Counted from the stretch's first letter, positions 15,203 to 25,002 are shown. The stretch: 37,297 nucleotides of DNA from Oscillospiraceae bacterium (GCA_009782405.1 WRJC01000031.1:1-37297); one strand, 5' to 3'. A program made the numbers and translations. Notes: generated from the letters alone by a model not told the origin.

Positions 15203-16827
15203 ATCAATTTTTTCCTTTTCATGAATTCATATAATTTATCGCCTTTCGGGAGCAGCAAAACATCGTCTTTGGTCAATGTTTTGCAAATGAGTATCGAAGC
15301 GAAATATACAAAAACCGCAATCGCCAAAGCCAAAAGCGCCGCGATTTTCGAGAAATGCAAAATTCTGTCGGCCAAAACATAAACCAAAACCGAAAAAATT
15401 GCCATTGCCGCGCCCGAAACAAACGGTTTCAAAAAAGTTTTTCGAAAGGACGGGAAAGCTTTCGTATATTTAAACAGGAAGAAAAAATTCAGAGCCATTA
15501 TGGTGAAATAGCAAAGACAAGTGCCTATCGGGGTCCCATAGCGGTTTATCTCCGGGATCCCTATTAAAATATAGCTGAATATTACTTTAACCAGCATTCC
15601 GCAGGCCATAGATATGATGGTTTTTCTCTCCTGCTTTTGGGCCTGGAGCATGGAATTCGTCACGGTCATCATCGAGACGAAAATCACTGCGATCCCCAAA
15701 ATCGACAGAAGCGGCGCATTGGCCGAAACTTCGTCCATTCTTTCGGGATATATCAAAGAAAGTATCGGCTCCGCCAAAAAAGCGAGCCCGAAAGCGCACG
15801 GCATGGCCACCATCGACGAAACCCTGAATGTGGATTCGACCGTCGATTTTATCGAATTTATGTTGTTTTGGGAAAAAGCGGCCGCGATCACCGGTATTAT
15901 GCTGACTGCAAAAGGAACCACGAGGGTGTTTGGCAGGCTGAAAAACGGTACGGCCAGCCCGTAATACTGCCCATACGCGCCCACGGCTAAATCTTTTGCC
16001 CAGCCGATGTCGCAAAGCCGGCGGGTCATCATGAACGAATCGATCATCCCGGCAAGGCTGGCTATCGAGGAGGTCATCATTATCGGAAGAGACATTTTGA
16101 TGATGTCCCCGATTATTTCCCGGTTTTTTCTGACGGGCAAATTCGATTTCGGAAAATTTTCATGCAGTTTATCTTCATGTTTTTTCATGAGTTTCTTTTT
16201 GAAATAGAGATAAAGCGCTCCAACCGCGCTGCCCACGGTCAGTCCGCTTATGGCGAAAGCGGCCGCCATGTCGAGCCTGCCCGGATATTTGGCGAGCGCG
16301 TACATCGCCGCGGCTATCCCTATCAAAAGTTTGCCCGAAGCCTCGATGATTTCGGATATGGCCGTGGGTATCATGTTTTGCCGTCCTTGGAAATATCCCC
16401 TGAAGGCGGAAGTGATGCAAACGAAAAAAAGCGTCGGAGCCAAAATCAATATGCTGTAATAGGCGTCGGAGTTTCCCACAAATGCGGAATAGGAGCCGGC
16501 CCCGAGCATCATCGCGCCCGAGCCCGCAGCTCCCACGATCACAAAGCTCAGAAGCGCGAGGCTGAAGATTTTTTTTTCCTCTTCGTAATTTTCGTTTAGG
16601 TTCGCGATAGATATCATTTTCGAAATCGCCACCGGAAGCCCGGCGGTCGAAATCGTGAAAAAGATCTGGTACAGGCTGTATGCGTGCTGGTAGTTCGCAT
16701 ATCCCATTTCACCCAGCAGCTTGTAGATAGGTATCCTGAAAATCGCCCCGATGACCCTCACAGTCAAATTCGCGAACATCAGTATCAGGGAAGCCTGAAG
16801 AAACGTCTGTTTTCTGATTTTACCCAT
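15199..16827 (-). CDS. SpoVB-like polysaccharide/lipid II flippase (MOP superfamily)
   Basis: 542 aa, about 14 transmembrane helices. The N-terminus KQTFLQASLILMFANLTVRV and the GAIFRIPIYKLLGEMGYANY stretch are typical of the SpoVB/YabM/MurJ-like branch of the MOP exporter superfamily. Members carry lipid-linked peptidoglycan or polysaccharide precursors across the membrane; SpoVB itself serves spore cortex synthesis. Gene order flippase-mazG-HU is similar to the Bacillus spoVT-yabM-yabN region, supporting orthology with YabM/SpoVB. It starts three bases after the amidohydrolase stop. Presence of this gene does not prove that the organism makes spores. Confidence 0.88.
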   Translation of the reverse strand: MGKIRKQTFLQASLILMFANLTVRVIGAIFRIPIYKLLGEMGYANYQHAYSLYQIFFTISTAGLPVAISKMISIANLNENYEEEKKIFSLALLSFVIVGAAGSGAMMLGAGSYSAFVGNSDAYYSILILAPTLFFVCITSAFRGYFQGRQNMIPTAISEIIEASGKLLIGIAAAMYALAKYPGRLDMAAAFAISGLTVGSAVGALYLYFKKKLMKKHEDKLHENFPKSNLPVRKNREIIGDIIKMSLPIMMTSSIASLAGMIDSFMMTRRLCDIGWAKDLAVGAYGQYYGLAVPFFSLPNTLVVPFAVSIIPVIAAAFSQNNINSIKSTVESTFRVSSMVAMPCAFGLAFLAEPILSLIYPERMDEVSANAPLLSILGIAVIFVSMMTVTNSMLQAQKQERKTIISMACGMLVKVIFSYILIGIPEINRYGTPIGTCLCYFTIMALNFFFLFKYTKAFPSFRKTFLKPFVSGAAMAIFSVLVYVLADRILHFSKIAALLALAIAVFVYFASILICKTLTKDDVLLLPKGDKLYEFMKRKKLI

Positions 16828-16830
16828 TTG

Positions 16831-18123
16831 TTATCCGTAAAGCTCCGAAAATTTTTTCATTTTGTATTTTATTTTTTCTATTTCTATCGTCTTGAACTCG
16901 CCTTTTTCGTACAATATTTTGCCGTCGCAAATCGTCATGGAAACGTTTCTGCCGGAAAGCGAATACAAAAGAGAACTGTTGAAATCGTATATGGGCACAG
17001 CTTCCAAGCAATCCAAATCCAAAACGGTCAAATCCGCTTTTTTGCCCGCTTCGATCACCCCGGAGTCTTCCCTGCCCTGTGCGATCGCCGCGTTCACCGT
17101 GGCTAAATTCAGCATGTTTTTCGCAGGCATGGCCGCAGGATTTCCGCTTATTCCCTTTTGCAGAATCGACGCGATGTACATTTCTTTCAATATATCCAGA
17201 TTATTGTTTGATGCCGAACCGTCCGTCCCCATCGCCACGTTTACGCCTTTGTTCTGCATTTCCGGGATTTTGGCGATACCGCAGGCGAGCTTCAAGTTGC
17301 TCGACGGGCAGTGGGCCGCCGTCACGCCTTTTTCCGCCATTATATCCATGTCGTTTTCGGTTATGTACACGCAGTGCGCGGCTATCGTGGGGGAATCGAA
17401 AAAGTTCAAGGAATTGAAATATTCGCAAGGGGTCATGCCGCGCCGGCAGACGCATTCGTCATGTTCCTTTTTTGTCTCGGAGATGTGCACTTGGTTCATT
17501 ATCATGTTTTCATTGGAAAAATCGGCCACGGCTCTGATTATTTTTTCGTGCGAAGTGTATTCGGCATGTATCGACATATCTATTTTTATTCTGCCGTGCG
17601 ATGAATTGTGGTAATTTTTATACAGCCTTTTCGCTTTGGCGAAATCTTTGTTGCTCTTTGGGTTTTCATTTGCGTCAAAGGACATCACCCCATTGCAATA
17701 ATTGAGTTTGATTCCGCTCTCGTCGGCCGCTTGCAATATGTCCTCGGGAAACATATACATCTCCGAACAAGAAACGACGCCGTTTTTTATCTGTTCCGCG
17801 ATCGCCCAAAGTGCGCCGTAATATACCATTATGTCGCTCAGCTTTTTTTCCGCGGGCCATATTTTTTCCGAAAGCCAGGCGTCTAAGGCCATATCTTCGG
17901 CGTATCCTTTGAACATAGTCATGGGAAGATGCGTATGGGCGTTATATAGCCCGGGAATAATCAGCATATTTTCGGCGTTGATTATCCTGTCAGGTTCGAA
18001 TTCCGGCAATGCTTTGCTTTTTTCGGCCGAAACGATATATTCGCCGTCTATGCATATATCGATCCCTTTTGCAGATTCGCCGTTTTTGTCCGCCATGTTG
18101 GCGTTTTTAAATAATAGTTTCAT
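16831..18123 (-). CDS. Amidohydrolase, MtaD/SsnA type (adenosine-derivative deaminase)
   Basis: 430 aa. Metal ligands: His63 and His65 in NAHTHLPM, a third His in VHISET, a fourth in AHCVY and the Asp in MGTDGSASNNN. This is the set of 5-methylthioadenosine/S-adenosylhomocysteine deaminase. The enzyme would convert these nucleosides to inosine forms. The purine nucleoside phosphorylase gene just upstream would process the product, so a purine salvage pair is likely. The start is ATG 18123, preceded by AAAGG; an in-frame ATG at 18147 is less likely as it lacks a binding site. The 72-base gap upstream contains a TGAAC palindrome. Confidence 0.88.
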   Translation of the reverse strand: MKLLFKNANMADKNGESAKGIDICIDGEYIVSAEKSKALPEFEPDRIINAENMLIIPGLYNAHTHLPMTMFKGYAEDMALDAWLSEKIWPAEKKLSDIMVYYGALWAIAEQIKNGVVSCSEMYMFPEDILQAADESGIKLNYCNGVMSFDANENPKSNKDFAKAKRLYKNYHNSSHGRIKIDMSIHAEYTSHEKIIRAVADFSNENMIMNQVHISETKKEHDECVCRRGMTPCEYFNSLNFFDSPTIAAHCVYITENDMDIMAEKGVTAAHCPSSNLKLACGIAKIPEMQNKGVNVAMGTDGSASNNNLDILKEMYIASILQKGISGNPAAMPAKNMLNLATVNAAIAQGREDSGVIEAGKKADLTVLDLDCLEAVPIYDFNSSLLYSLSGRNVSMTICDGKILYEKGEFKTIEIEKIKYKMKKFSELYG

Positions 18124-18155
18124 TTTTGTCCCGACCTTTCCATGCAAGCATGCGA

Positions 18156-18182
18156 ATGAACTGCATATGGACTACTGTTCAT
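18156..18182. repeat. TGAAC palindrome in an operon gap
   Basis: ATGAAC at 18156-18161 is followed after 15 bases by GTTCAT at 18177-18182. The stretch from 18157, TGAACTGCATATGGAC, closely matches TGAACTGCATGTGAC at 5592, in another operon gap. A second small palindrome, GCATGC, lies just upstream. Confidence 0.5.
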
Positions 18183-18195
18183 ATTTGTTCTTTTT

Positions 18196-19041
18196 TTATA
18201 TTTTCAAAAGGATCCTATCGATCAATTTTTTGAACTTTCCGGCAATTTCCTCACCCGCTTCGACTACTTCCCCGTGCGAAAGCGGCTCATTTTTCATTCC
18301 GGCGGCGTAATTTGTCACGCAGGAAATGCAAAGCGCCTTGATTTTGCATTTGGCCGCTTGTATTACTTCGGCGACGGTGGACATCCCGACCAAATCTGCG
18401 CCCATAGACCTCAACATCCTTATTTCCGCAGGGGTTTCGTACTGCGGGCCGGACATATACGCATAAACGCCTTCTTTCAGGGCAAAACCCAAATTCAAGG
18501 CGCAATCCATAGCCACTTCGATCAAATCCTTCGAGTACACGCTCTGCATATCGAAGAAGCGCGCGCCGAATTCGGATATGTTCGCCCCCCTCACGGGGCT
18601 TTCGGCTGCGAGTTTTATATGGTCACATACGCAAACCAAATCGCCCGGGCGAAAATTGAAATTTATCCCGCCGGCCGCATTGGTTATTATGATTTTCGTT
18701 ATCCCCAAAAGATAAAAAACGCAAATCGGGTAAGCTGTGTCTTCCATTTCGTAACCCTCGTAGAAGTGGAAGCGCCCGTTCATTACAAGCGCCGTCTTAT
18801 AGTCGTCATTTTCGTCGTCGGTCACCGCCCCGAAAACCAATTCGCCCTTGTGGTTTGCGACAGTAGATTTTGGGAAATTCGGTATTTCCTCGTATTTTAT
18901 CGCTATGCGGTTTATGAGGGTGTCGGCGTATTTGCCGAGCCCCGAACCGAGTATGATTGCAACATCCGGTATTTCCGGCAGCTTTTCCCGTATGAAATCC
19001 GCGCTTTTTTTGTAATCTTCGTAGGCGTATTTTATTCCCAT
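18196..19041 (-). CDS. Purine nucleoside phosphorylase
   Basis: 281 aa. VAIILGSGLGKYAD (phosphate site), MNGRFHFYEGY, ITNAAGGINFNFRPGDL and the base site MSGPQYETPAEIRMLRSMGADLVGMSTVAEV are in the order found in trimeric PNPs (PunA/DeoD2 type). It cleaves inosine and guanosine with phosphate. VGMSTVAEV has Ala where most relatives have Pro, a minor variation. It is 17 bases after hemZ and next to a likely nucleoside deaminase gene, so it probably works in purine salvage. Confidence 0.94.
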   Translation of the reverse strand: MGIKYAYEDYKKSADFIREKLPEIPDVAIILGSGLGKYADTLINRIAIKYEEIPNFPKSTVANHKGELVFGAVTDDENDDYKTALVMNGRFHFYEGYEMEDTAYPICVFYLLGITKIIITNAAGGINFNFRPGDLVCVCDHIKLAAESPVRGANISEFGARFFDMQSVYSKDLIEVAMDCALNLGFALKEGVYAYMSGPQYETPAEIRMLRSMGADLVGMSTVAEVIQAAKCKIKALCISCVTNYAAGMKNEPLSHGEVVEAGEEIAGKFKKLIDRILLKI

Positions 19042-19058
19042 TTCAATAAATCCCTTTT

Positions 19059-20516
19059 TTATTTCAACATTTCGATTTTATATCTGTTTTTTTCGCTGTT
19101 TATCTGGAAATCGTTTTTTACATATTCATAAGGATATTTGTAATTCGCGATTCTCTCGATTTTGCCGTCCTTGACGATTTTGGTCATCGCCCCCGCACCT
19201 GCCGAAAATATCGGCATGAGTTCGTCCATCATGTATATGTTGTAAAGGCACTCGCGTCCTTTTTTGCAAAACCCTGTGTTTTCCAGATTGCCCGCCGCGT
19301 ATTTTTGGCGGTACATATAATAGGGGAAATATTCCGCAGAAGTCAAAATGCCGTAAATTTTTTCCAAGGTTTCGTTTAATTCCGGCGCATCGTGGATATG
19401 TATTCTATCGGATTTAAAATCCGACGATTTTTTAAGGCAGAGCGAATGGACCGTTATGTTCTCGGGTTTCAGGCAAGCCAGCGTTTTGACTGTTTTTTCC
19501 ATGATCTCCCCCGATTCGTCTGCAAAACCCATTATGCAATCGGTGTTTATATTATCGATCCCCGCTTTTTTCGCCGCTTCGAATGCTGCAAAAAAATCTT
19601 CGGCATTATGGTTCCTGCCGATTTTTTTGAGCGTTTCGTCGTTTAATGTCTGTGGGTTCACGCTGACCCGGTTTATGCCGAAATTCTTGAAGAGCTCGAG
19701 TTTTTGCGCTGTTATCGTATCCGGTCTCCCACATTCGGCGGTGTATTCGGCCAAGTCCGAAAAACAAAAATTGTCTTTTATCGCGCCGAGTATGCGCTCG
19801 AGATGTTCTGCATCCAGCGCGCTCGGCGTGCCCCCTCCTATATATATCGTTTTTAGGCGCATATTTCTCGTGATTTCGCCCACGATTTTTATTTCTTCGA
19901 TTAATTTTTTCGCATATTGCGGGATCATTTTCAAAAGCCTCGGGGTCGCAAACGAAACAAAAGAGCAATACCTGCATCTTGTCGGGCAGAATGGTATGGA
20001 TATATACAGCGAAAAATCTTTTGCGCCTATTTCGCCTTTTGCCGCTTCGCCGTTTTTGTGCGCCGCAAGAGCAAGAGCCGCTTTTTTTTCGTGCATCAAA
20101 TATTCGCCGCACAGAATTTCAACGGTTTTTTTTTCGTCGAAACCGTTTTTTCTGTAAATTTCCCCTGCGGTTTTCGCCGGCCTTATCCCGGTGTGCATCC
20201 CCCAAGGCGGGTATATGCCCGTGATTTCGCCTGCGGCGCTGTAGAACAGTTTCCCGATTTCGCCCAACAAATTGTCCGTATGGATTTTTGCGGATTTTGC
20301 TGCGGTTTGTTTATTATAGCATATATCAAGCGCAATTTCCACAAAATTATCGATTTTTTCGTTTTTATCCGCGAAAATATTTATATGGTTTCCGCTTTCG
20401 GCGCTTTTTCCGAAATTGTTGTCATCCGGAAAAAACAAAAGCGAAAAAGTCTGTATGTAATATTCGGGGATTTTGCCTTCCAAATTTCCTTCATTTCCTT
20501 TTATCGCAATTTTCAT
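19059..20516 (-). CDS. hemZ: Coproporphyrinogen dehydrogenase HemZ-like radical SAM protein
   Basis: 485 aa. The long N-terminal region (about 165 residues, with PWGMHTGIRPAK) before the radical SAM core identifies HemZ rather than HemN/HemW. The Fe-S motif is C177-x3-C181-x2-C184 in IPFCPTRCRYCSF; IYIGGGTPSAL is the glycine-rich SAM loop. HemZ was described as an oxygen-independent coproporphyrinogen oxidase in Bacillus, but many members live in organisms without heme synthesis, and no heme gene is near, so the substrate is uncertain. It lies 15 bases after relA and 17 before the phosphorylase gene, in the same operon. Confidence 0.9.
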   Translation of the reverse strand: MKIAIKGNEGNLEGKIPEYYIQTFSLLFFPDDNNFGKSAESGNHINIFADKNEKIDNFVEIALDICYNKQTAAKSAKIHTDNLLGEIGKLFYSAAGEITGIYPPWGMHTGIRPAKTAGEIYRKNGFDEKKTVEILCGEYLMHEKKAALALAAHKNGEAAKGEIGAKDFSLYISIPFCPTRCRYCSFVSFATPRLLKMIPQYAKKLIEEIKIVGEITRNMRLKTIYIGGGTPSALDAEHLERILGAIKDNFCFSDLAEYTAECGRPDTITAQKLELFKNFGINRVSVNPQTLNDETLKKIGRNHNAEDFFAAFEAAKKAGIDNINTDCIMGFADESGEIMEKTVKTLACLKPENITVHSLCLKKSSDFKSDRIHIHDAPELNETLEKIYGILTSAEYFPYYMYRQKYAAGNLENTGFCKKGRECLYNIYMMDELMPIFSAGAGAMTKIVKDGKIERIANYKYPYEYVKNDFQINSEKNRYKIEMLK

Positions 20517-20531
20517 GATATTTTCCGGCTT

Positions 20532-22757
20532 TTATCCGTTTTGCCTGTCCGCTCCCGTTATATTTTTTATCGTTTTGAGTTTGCCTATTATATAATTTAA
20601 ATGTTCTACGTCCCTTGCGCTCACAAGTATGTTCAAAATAATGCTTCCGTCTGATTTCGCCTTCAATTCGTTGATGGCGTGCACGGAAACTTTTATGTCT
20701 GCAAGCAAGGAACTTATGGCGGTTATCAGACGCAAATCGTTGACTGCGGTTATTTTTAGCATGGATTTGAAATTTTTCTTTTCGCCCTGTTCCTGCTTGT
20801 TTATCTTTTCGCTGTTCCAGAAAGAAGGGAACACCCTTTCTTTGTTTTCTTCAGCCGATTTCAAATCCGCGAAATTTGCGCAATTTGTTTTGTGTATCGA
20901 AAGCCCGTGGCCGCCTTTGGTCATAAAGGCGCATATGGCATCCCCGGGAATCGGGTTGCAGCATTTGGCAAGTTTTATCTGGCAATTGTCCAATCCATCC
21001 ACCACCACGATGGTATTGTCCGAATATGTTTTCGCCTGGTCGAATTCCATGGATTTTATGTCGAGAATCAATTCGCCGCTTTGTTCTTTTATGATTTTGT
21101 CCGATTCTTCTTTCATTTTGAAGACGATTTTTGTCAGAGATACCCCTTTATACCCTATCGCGTTGTATAAATCGTCCAAATTTTCGAATCTTTCCCGTTT
21201 TGAAACATTGTTTAGTATCGAATCCCGCTGGTCTTCGGTGAGGGTCTTGTTCAATTGCTTGAAAATGCGCTCGATTTCTTCCCGGCCGATCAATATATTT
21301 TCGGGTCGTTTTTCTTTTTTGAACCATTGGCGGATTTTGTTTCTCGCTTCCCCGGTTTTGATGAAATCGAGCCAGTTCCTGTTAGGGCCTTTCGACGAAT
21401 TTGAAGTGAGTATCTCCACTATCTGGCCTGTTTCAAGTTCGGCGTCGATCGGCGAAATTATCCCGTTTATCTTCCCCCCGACGGTTTTGTTGCCTATGGC
21501 CGTGTGTATGGCATAGGCGAAATCGATGATGGTGGCTCCTTTGGGAAGCGCTTTCACGTCGCCTTTTGGCGTATATACGAATATTTCGTCGCTGTACAGC
21601 CCGTCTTTTATCAGCGAAAGAAATTCCTCGGAATCGTTTATGTCTTTTTCCACTTCTACGAGCGATTTCAGCCATATAAGCTTTTTCGTTATTTCTTCCG
21701 GGGCTTCTTCCCCCGATTTGTATTTCCAGTGCGCGGCCACCCCGAACTCCGCGGTTTCGTGCATTTCCTTGGTCCTTATCTGCACTTCGAAAGGGATCCC
21801 GTTGTCGTTTATCACCGTGGTGTGGATCGACTGGTAGCTGTTTGGCTTGGGATTGGATATGTAATCGTTGAAAGTGCCCGGTATGCTCTTGAACAAATCG
21901 TGAATTATGCCAAGCACTATATATACCTCTTCGAGGTTGTTCACGATGTAGCGTATTGCGTAAAAGTCGTAGATTTCATCCAATGACTTGCCTTTCATCA
22001 ATATCTTTTTGTATATGCTGTATATGGTTTTCACCCTGCCCTCAGCCGAAAATTTTATATTTTGCATTATGAGCCGTGACTTTATTTTTTCTTGGCTTTT
22101 TTCTATGAAATCCCTCGATTCACCGAATTTTTTTTCAATATCCGTTTTTATCATGGTATAGGCGGGCCAGTCGAGGCACTGCAGGCTTATGTCCTCGAGT
22201 TCGTCCTTTATTTTGCTCATTCCGAGCCTGTGCGCCACAGGGGCGAATATGTGCATGGTCTCCAAGGATATGATTTTTTGCTTTTCTTCGGGCATCGACG
22301 AAATGGTGCGCATATTGTGCAGCCTGTCGCAAAGTTTGACGAACATGACCCTCGGGTCTTTGGACATGGCAAACAGCATCTTGCGCAAATTTTCGATGCT
22401 TTCTTCTTCTTTCGTGTCAAAACGCATATCTTTCAATTTTGTCAGCCCATCCACGAGCGAAGCCAAACTTTCACCGAAATGGTTTTTTATTTCGTCCAAG
22501 CTGGTTTTGTCAGAACAATCCTCAACCACATCGTGCAAAAGCGCGGAACAAATGCAGTCCGTGTCAAAACCCATATTCGCGCAGATCTGCGCCGTTGCCA
22601 CGGGATGGCATATATATTCCTCCCCGGATTTTCTGTATTGGCCCTCGTGCATTCTAGAAGCATATTCGAATGCTTTTGTTATCGTTTCGAGTTCGTAGCC
22701 TTTATTCGAATTTATGAGAAATTGCTTCAATGTCGAAAACATATCGTAATAATCCAT
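20532..22757 (-). CDS. RelA/SpoT bifunctional (p)ppGpp synthetase/hydrolase
   Basis: 741 aa from ATG 22757, five bases after GAGGTGG; upstream in-frame ATGs lack a binding site and overlap the promoter. Domains in order: HD hydrolase with His51, His75-Asp76 and the VVED stretch; synthetase with FYAIRYIV and PNSYQSIHTT; TGS (DEIFVYTPKGDVKALPKGAT); a zinc-finger region with KCCNPIPGDAI; C-terminal ACT (MLKITAVNDLRLITAISSLL). Both active sites look intact, as usual for the single long Rel of Bacillota. It makes and breaks the stringent alarmone. Own promoter at 22812-22840; first gene of an operon leading to mazG. Confidence 0.95.
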   Translation of the reverse strand: MDYYDMFSTLKQFLINSNKGYELETITKAFEYASRMHEGQYRKSGEEYICHPVATAQICANMGFDTDCICSALLHDVVEDCSDKTSLDEIKNHFGESLASLVDGLTKLKDMRFDTKEEESIENLRKMLFAMSKDPRVMFVKLCDRLHNMRTISSMPEEKQKIISLETMHIFAPVAHRLGMSKIKDELEDISLQCLDWPAYTMIKTDIEKKFGESRDFIEKSQEKIKSRLIMQNIKFSAEGRVKTIYSIYKKILMKGKSLDEIYDFYAIRYIVNNLEEVYIVLGIIHDLFKSIPGTFNDYISNPKPNSYQSIHTTVINDNGIPFEVQIRTKEMHETAEFGVAAHWKYKSGEEAPEEITKKLIWLKSLVEVEKDINDSEEFLSLIKDGLYSDEIFVYTPKGDVKALPKGATIIDFAYAIHTAIGNKTVGGKINGIISPIDAELETGQIVEILTSNSSKGPNRNWLDFIKTGEARNKIRQWFKKEKRPENILIGREEIERIFKQLNKTLTEDQRDSILNNVSKRERFENLDDLYNAIGYKGVSLTKIVFKMKEESDKIIKEQSGELILDIKSMEFDQAKTYSDNTIVVVDGLDNCQIKLAKCCNPIPGDAICAFMTKGGHGLSIHKTNCANFADLKSAEENKERVFPSFWNSEKINKQEQGEKKNFKSMLKITAVNDLRLITAISSLLADIKVSVHAINELKAKSDGSIILNILVSARDVEHLNYIIGKLKTIKNITGADRQNG

Positions 22758-22811
22758 AGAACCCACCTCAAAGATCCAGTTGGTCGCCCCCGAATATTTT
22801 CCTATGGCATC

Positions 22812-22840
22812 ATTATACCACAATCATTCAATAAAATCAA
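22812..22840 (-). promoter_or_regulatory. Promoter for the relA operon
   Basis: On the minus strand TTGATT (22840-22835), 17 bases, TATAAT (22817-22812) with TG two bases upstream. Its hexamers are the same as those of the HU promoter. It lies in the 134-base gap after recJ and gives a leader of about 50 bases. Confidence 0.8.
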
Positions 22841-22891
22841 GCATACCGCGCGCATTATTTTTATACAGCGGATTTCTGATCCATCTTCGCT

Positions 22892-24991
22892 TTAAAAATC
22901 CAATGATTTCAATTTGCTGTATATGGCAGAATCGTTCAAATCCGTTTTTTCGCTTGATTGGCTTATCTTTATTTTTTTTATTTCATCGAAATCGTGTTCG
23001 AGGCATATTATTTTCATTTCGGCGAATATGTCAAGTATTATCCTGAACTTGAAACGCGAGATCGCGATTTTCGAATGCTCCAAATATTTGTTTTGCAATT
23101 TGTTTGTGCCCTGCGGAAAATCATACAAAACATCTTTTTTGAAAATGCTCAAAAGAAAAATGTATACAGACTTGAAATCTTCTTTATCCGGGACATCATT
23201 GTTTTCGAATTTATAAAGGCTGTCGTTGTTTATGAAGCGGCGATAATTTTCTTTTTCCTCGACATAATGTTTCGCATAGATTTCATTTAAGCGCATTTCG
23301 CGGATTATATACTGCACTTTCTCTTTGTTCATGTATTCGTTTACCCCGACATTGCACGCAATGTCCGCATATTCATATTTGCAAAATTTAAAATTGTCAT
23401 AATCCATCCCGAAATACAGCGCTTCAAACAAATGCCTCCCGCGGGCAAATTCGATCCTGATATGTTTGTTGTCCCCTATGGGCGCCACATTCAATATTTT
23501 GCAATTCAAAACCGCGAACATCGGAACCGGGTTTCCGTTCCCGAAAGGTTCGAGCTTCGCAAATTCCCTGACGGTTTCGCAAGTCGTCGTTTCCACGTCG
23601 ATTTCGCATTCGATATCAATTGATTGTTCCTTTTCTATCTCGATGTTGTTTTCATTCGCGTAATCATTAAGCCTCATGTCGAGCTTGGCTATGTTTTCAA
23701 ATTCCGCTGAAAGCCCCGCCGCCCTTTCATGCCCCCCGTATTTTATCAGGAGATCGGGGCAGGAGGCGAGTATTTCCGTTATGTTTATGTTTTTCACGCT
23801 CCTGCACGAACCTTTGTATATGGCACCCGCATCTTTGGCAAACAGTATGAAAGCTTTGTTGTAGCGCTCCGAAAGTTTGGATGCCACGATTCCTATCACC
23901 CCTTGGTTCCAATTGTCATCGTGCAGGACAATTATCTTTTTTTTGTCTTTATCCGCTATTCGCTTGAAGCAGTTTTCGGCTTGAGCGAATATTTCCTTTT
24001 CGGTTTCCTGTCTTTGCCTGTTGTATGCCGACAATTCCTCGGCTAAAATCGCGGCATATTTTTTGTTTTCCGAAAGAAAAAGGTCGACTGCCCGATTGGC
24101 TTTCGCAAGCCTCCCGGCGGCGTTTATCCTCGGGGAAATATAGAAGCTTATCATGTCCGTCGAAACGTTTGTTTTGTTTTTGTATTTGAAATAGCTTTCC
24201 AAAATCGCATTTACGCCTAAATTATTTGAGTTCGCCATATTTTTCAGCCCTTTGTCCACCATCAGCCTGTTTTCGTCCGTAAGCGCCATAATGTCGGCGA
24301 TAGTCCCCATGGCGACGAATTCATAATAACTGCCGAGAGTTATTTCGCCATTTCCGCCGCCGTATTTCATTTGGTATGCTGCGATAAACTTAAAAGCGAC
24401 TCCCACCCCCGCGAGTTCCTTGAAAGGATAAATGTCGTCTTCTTTTTTTGGATTTATCACGGCGGCGGCTTCGGGCAGCTTTTTCGGGCATTCGTGATGA
24501 TCCGTTATTATTATGTCGATTCCCAAAGTTTTGGCGTATGCCGTTTCTTCGGAAGCCGTTATTCCGGTATCGACGGTGATTATGAGGCTTATATTTTTTT
24601 CTTTCGCTTTTTTCACCGCATCTTTGTTTATCCCGTATCCTTCTTCGAATCTGTCGGGAATGTAATAGCAGACATCGAAAGCTAATTTTTTCAAATACAT
24701 GAACATGATGCAAGTCGATGAAATGCCGTCCACGTCATAGTCCCCGTATATCATCACTTTTTCGTTTCCGGATGCGGCGGATTTCATCCTGTCGATGCCC
24801 TTTTCCATATCCGACATCAAGAACGGGTCATGGAACAGATCTCCTGACTTTTCCAAAAAAACATCGATTTTTTCTTTTGTGTCGTAGCCCCTGTTGATCA
24901 AAAGCTTGGCGGTCAATTCGCATATTTTTGCTTCGTTTGCTATCTTCGCCAATTTTTCCTTGTCGTGGATTTTTATTTTCCATTCAGACAT
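22892..24991 (-). CDS. recJ: Single-stranded-DNA-specific exonuclease RecJ
   Basis: 699 aa. The DHH domain carries YGDYDVDGISS (Asp84, Asp86, Asp88), DTGITA and the DHH triad at 164-166 (TDHHECPK). The DHHA1 domain has GSCRS and KYGGHERAAGLS, and an OB-like domain follows (NGNPVPMF). About 130 C-terminal residues beyond the core resemble the extra domain in Bacillus RecJ. It degrades single-stranded DNA 5' to 3' in recombination and mismatch repair. The start is 11 bases after the RseC-like gene and the end is 134 bases before relA, so it closes the cdaA operon. Confidence 0.95.
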   Translation of the reverse strand: MSEWKIKIHDKEKLAKIANEAKICELTAKLLINRGYDTKEKIDVFLEKSGDLFHDPFLMSDMEKGIDRMKSAASGNEKVMIYGDYDVDGISSTCIMFMYLKKLAFDVCYYIPDRFEEGYGINKDAVKKAKEKNISLIITVDTGITASEETAYAKTLGIDIIITDHHECPKKLPEAAAVINPKKEDDIYPFKELAGVGVAFKFIAAYQMKYGGGNGEITLGSYYEFVAMGTIADIMALTDENRLMVDKGLKNMANSNNLGVNAILESYFKYKNKTNVSTDMISFYISPRINAAGRLAKANRAVDLFLSENKKYAAILAEELSAYNRQRQETEKEIFAQAENCFKRIADKDKKKIIVLHDDNWNQGVIGIVASKLSERYNKAFILFAKDAGAIYKGSCRSVKNINITEILASCPDLLIKYGGHERAAGLSAEFENIAKLDMRLNDYANENNIEIEKEQSIDIECEIDVETTTCETVREFAKLEPFGNGNPVPMFAVLNCKILNVAPIGDNKHIRIEFARGRHLFEALYFGMDYDNFKFCKYEYADIACNVGVNEYMNKEKVQYIIREMRLNEIYAKHYVEEKENYRRFINNDSLYKFENNDVPDKEDFKSVYIFLLSIFKKDVLYDFPQGTNKLQNKYLEHSKIAISRFKFRIILDIFAEMKIICLEHDFDEIKKIKISQSSEKTDLNDSAIYSKLKSLDF

Positions 24992-25002
24992 AAATCTAAC
25001 AC

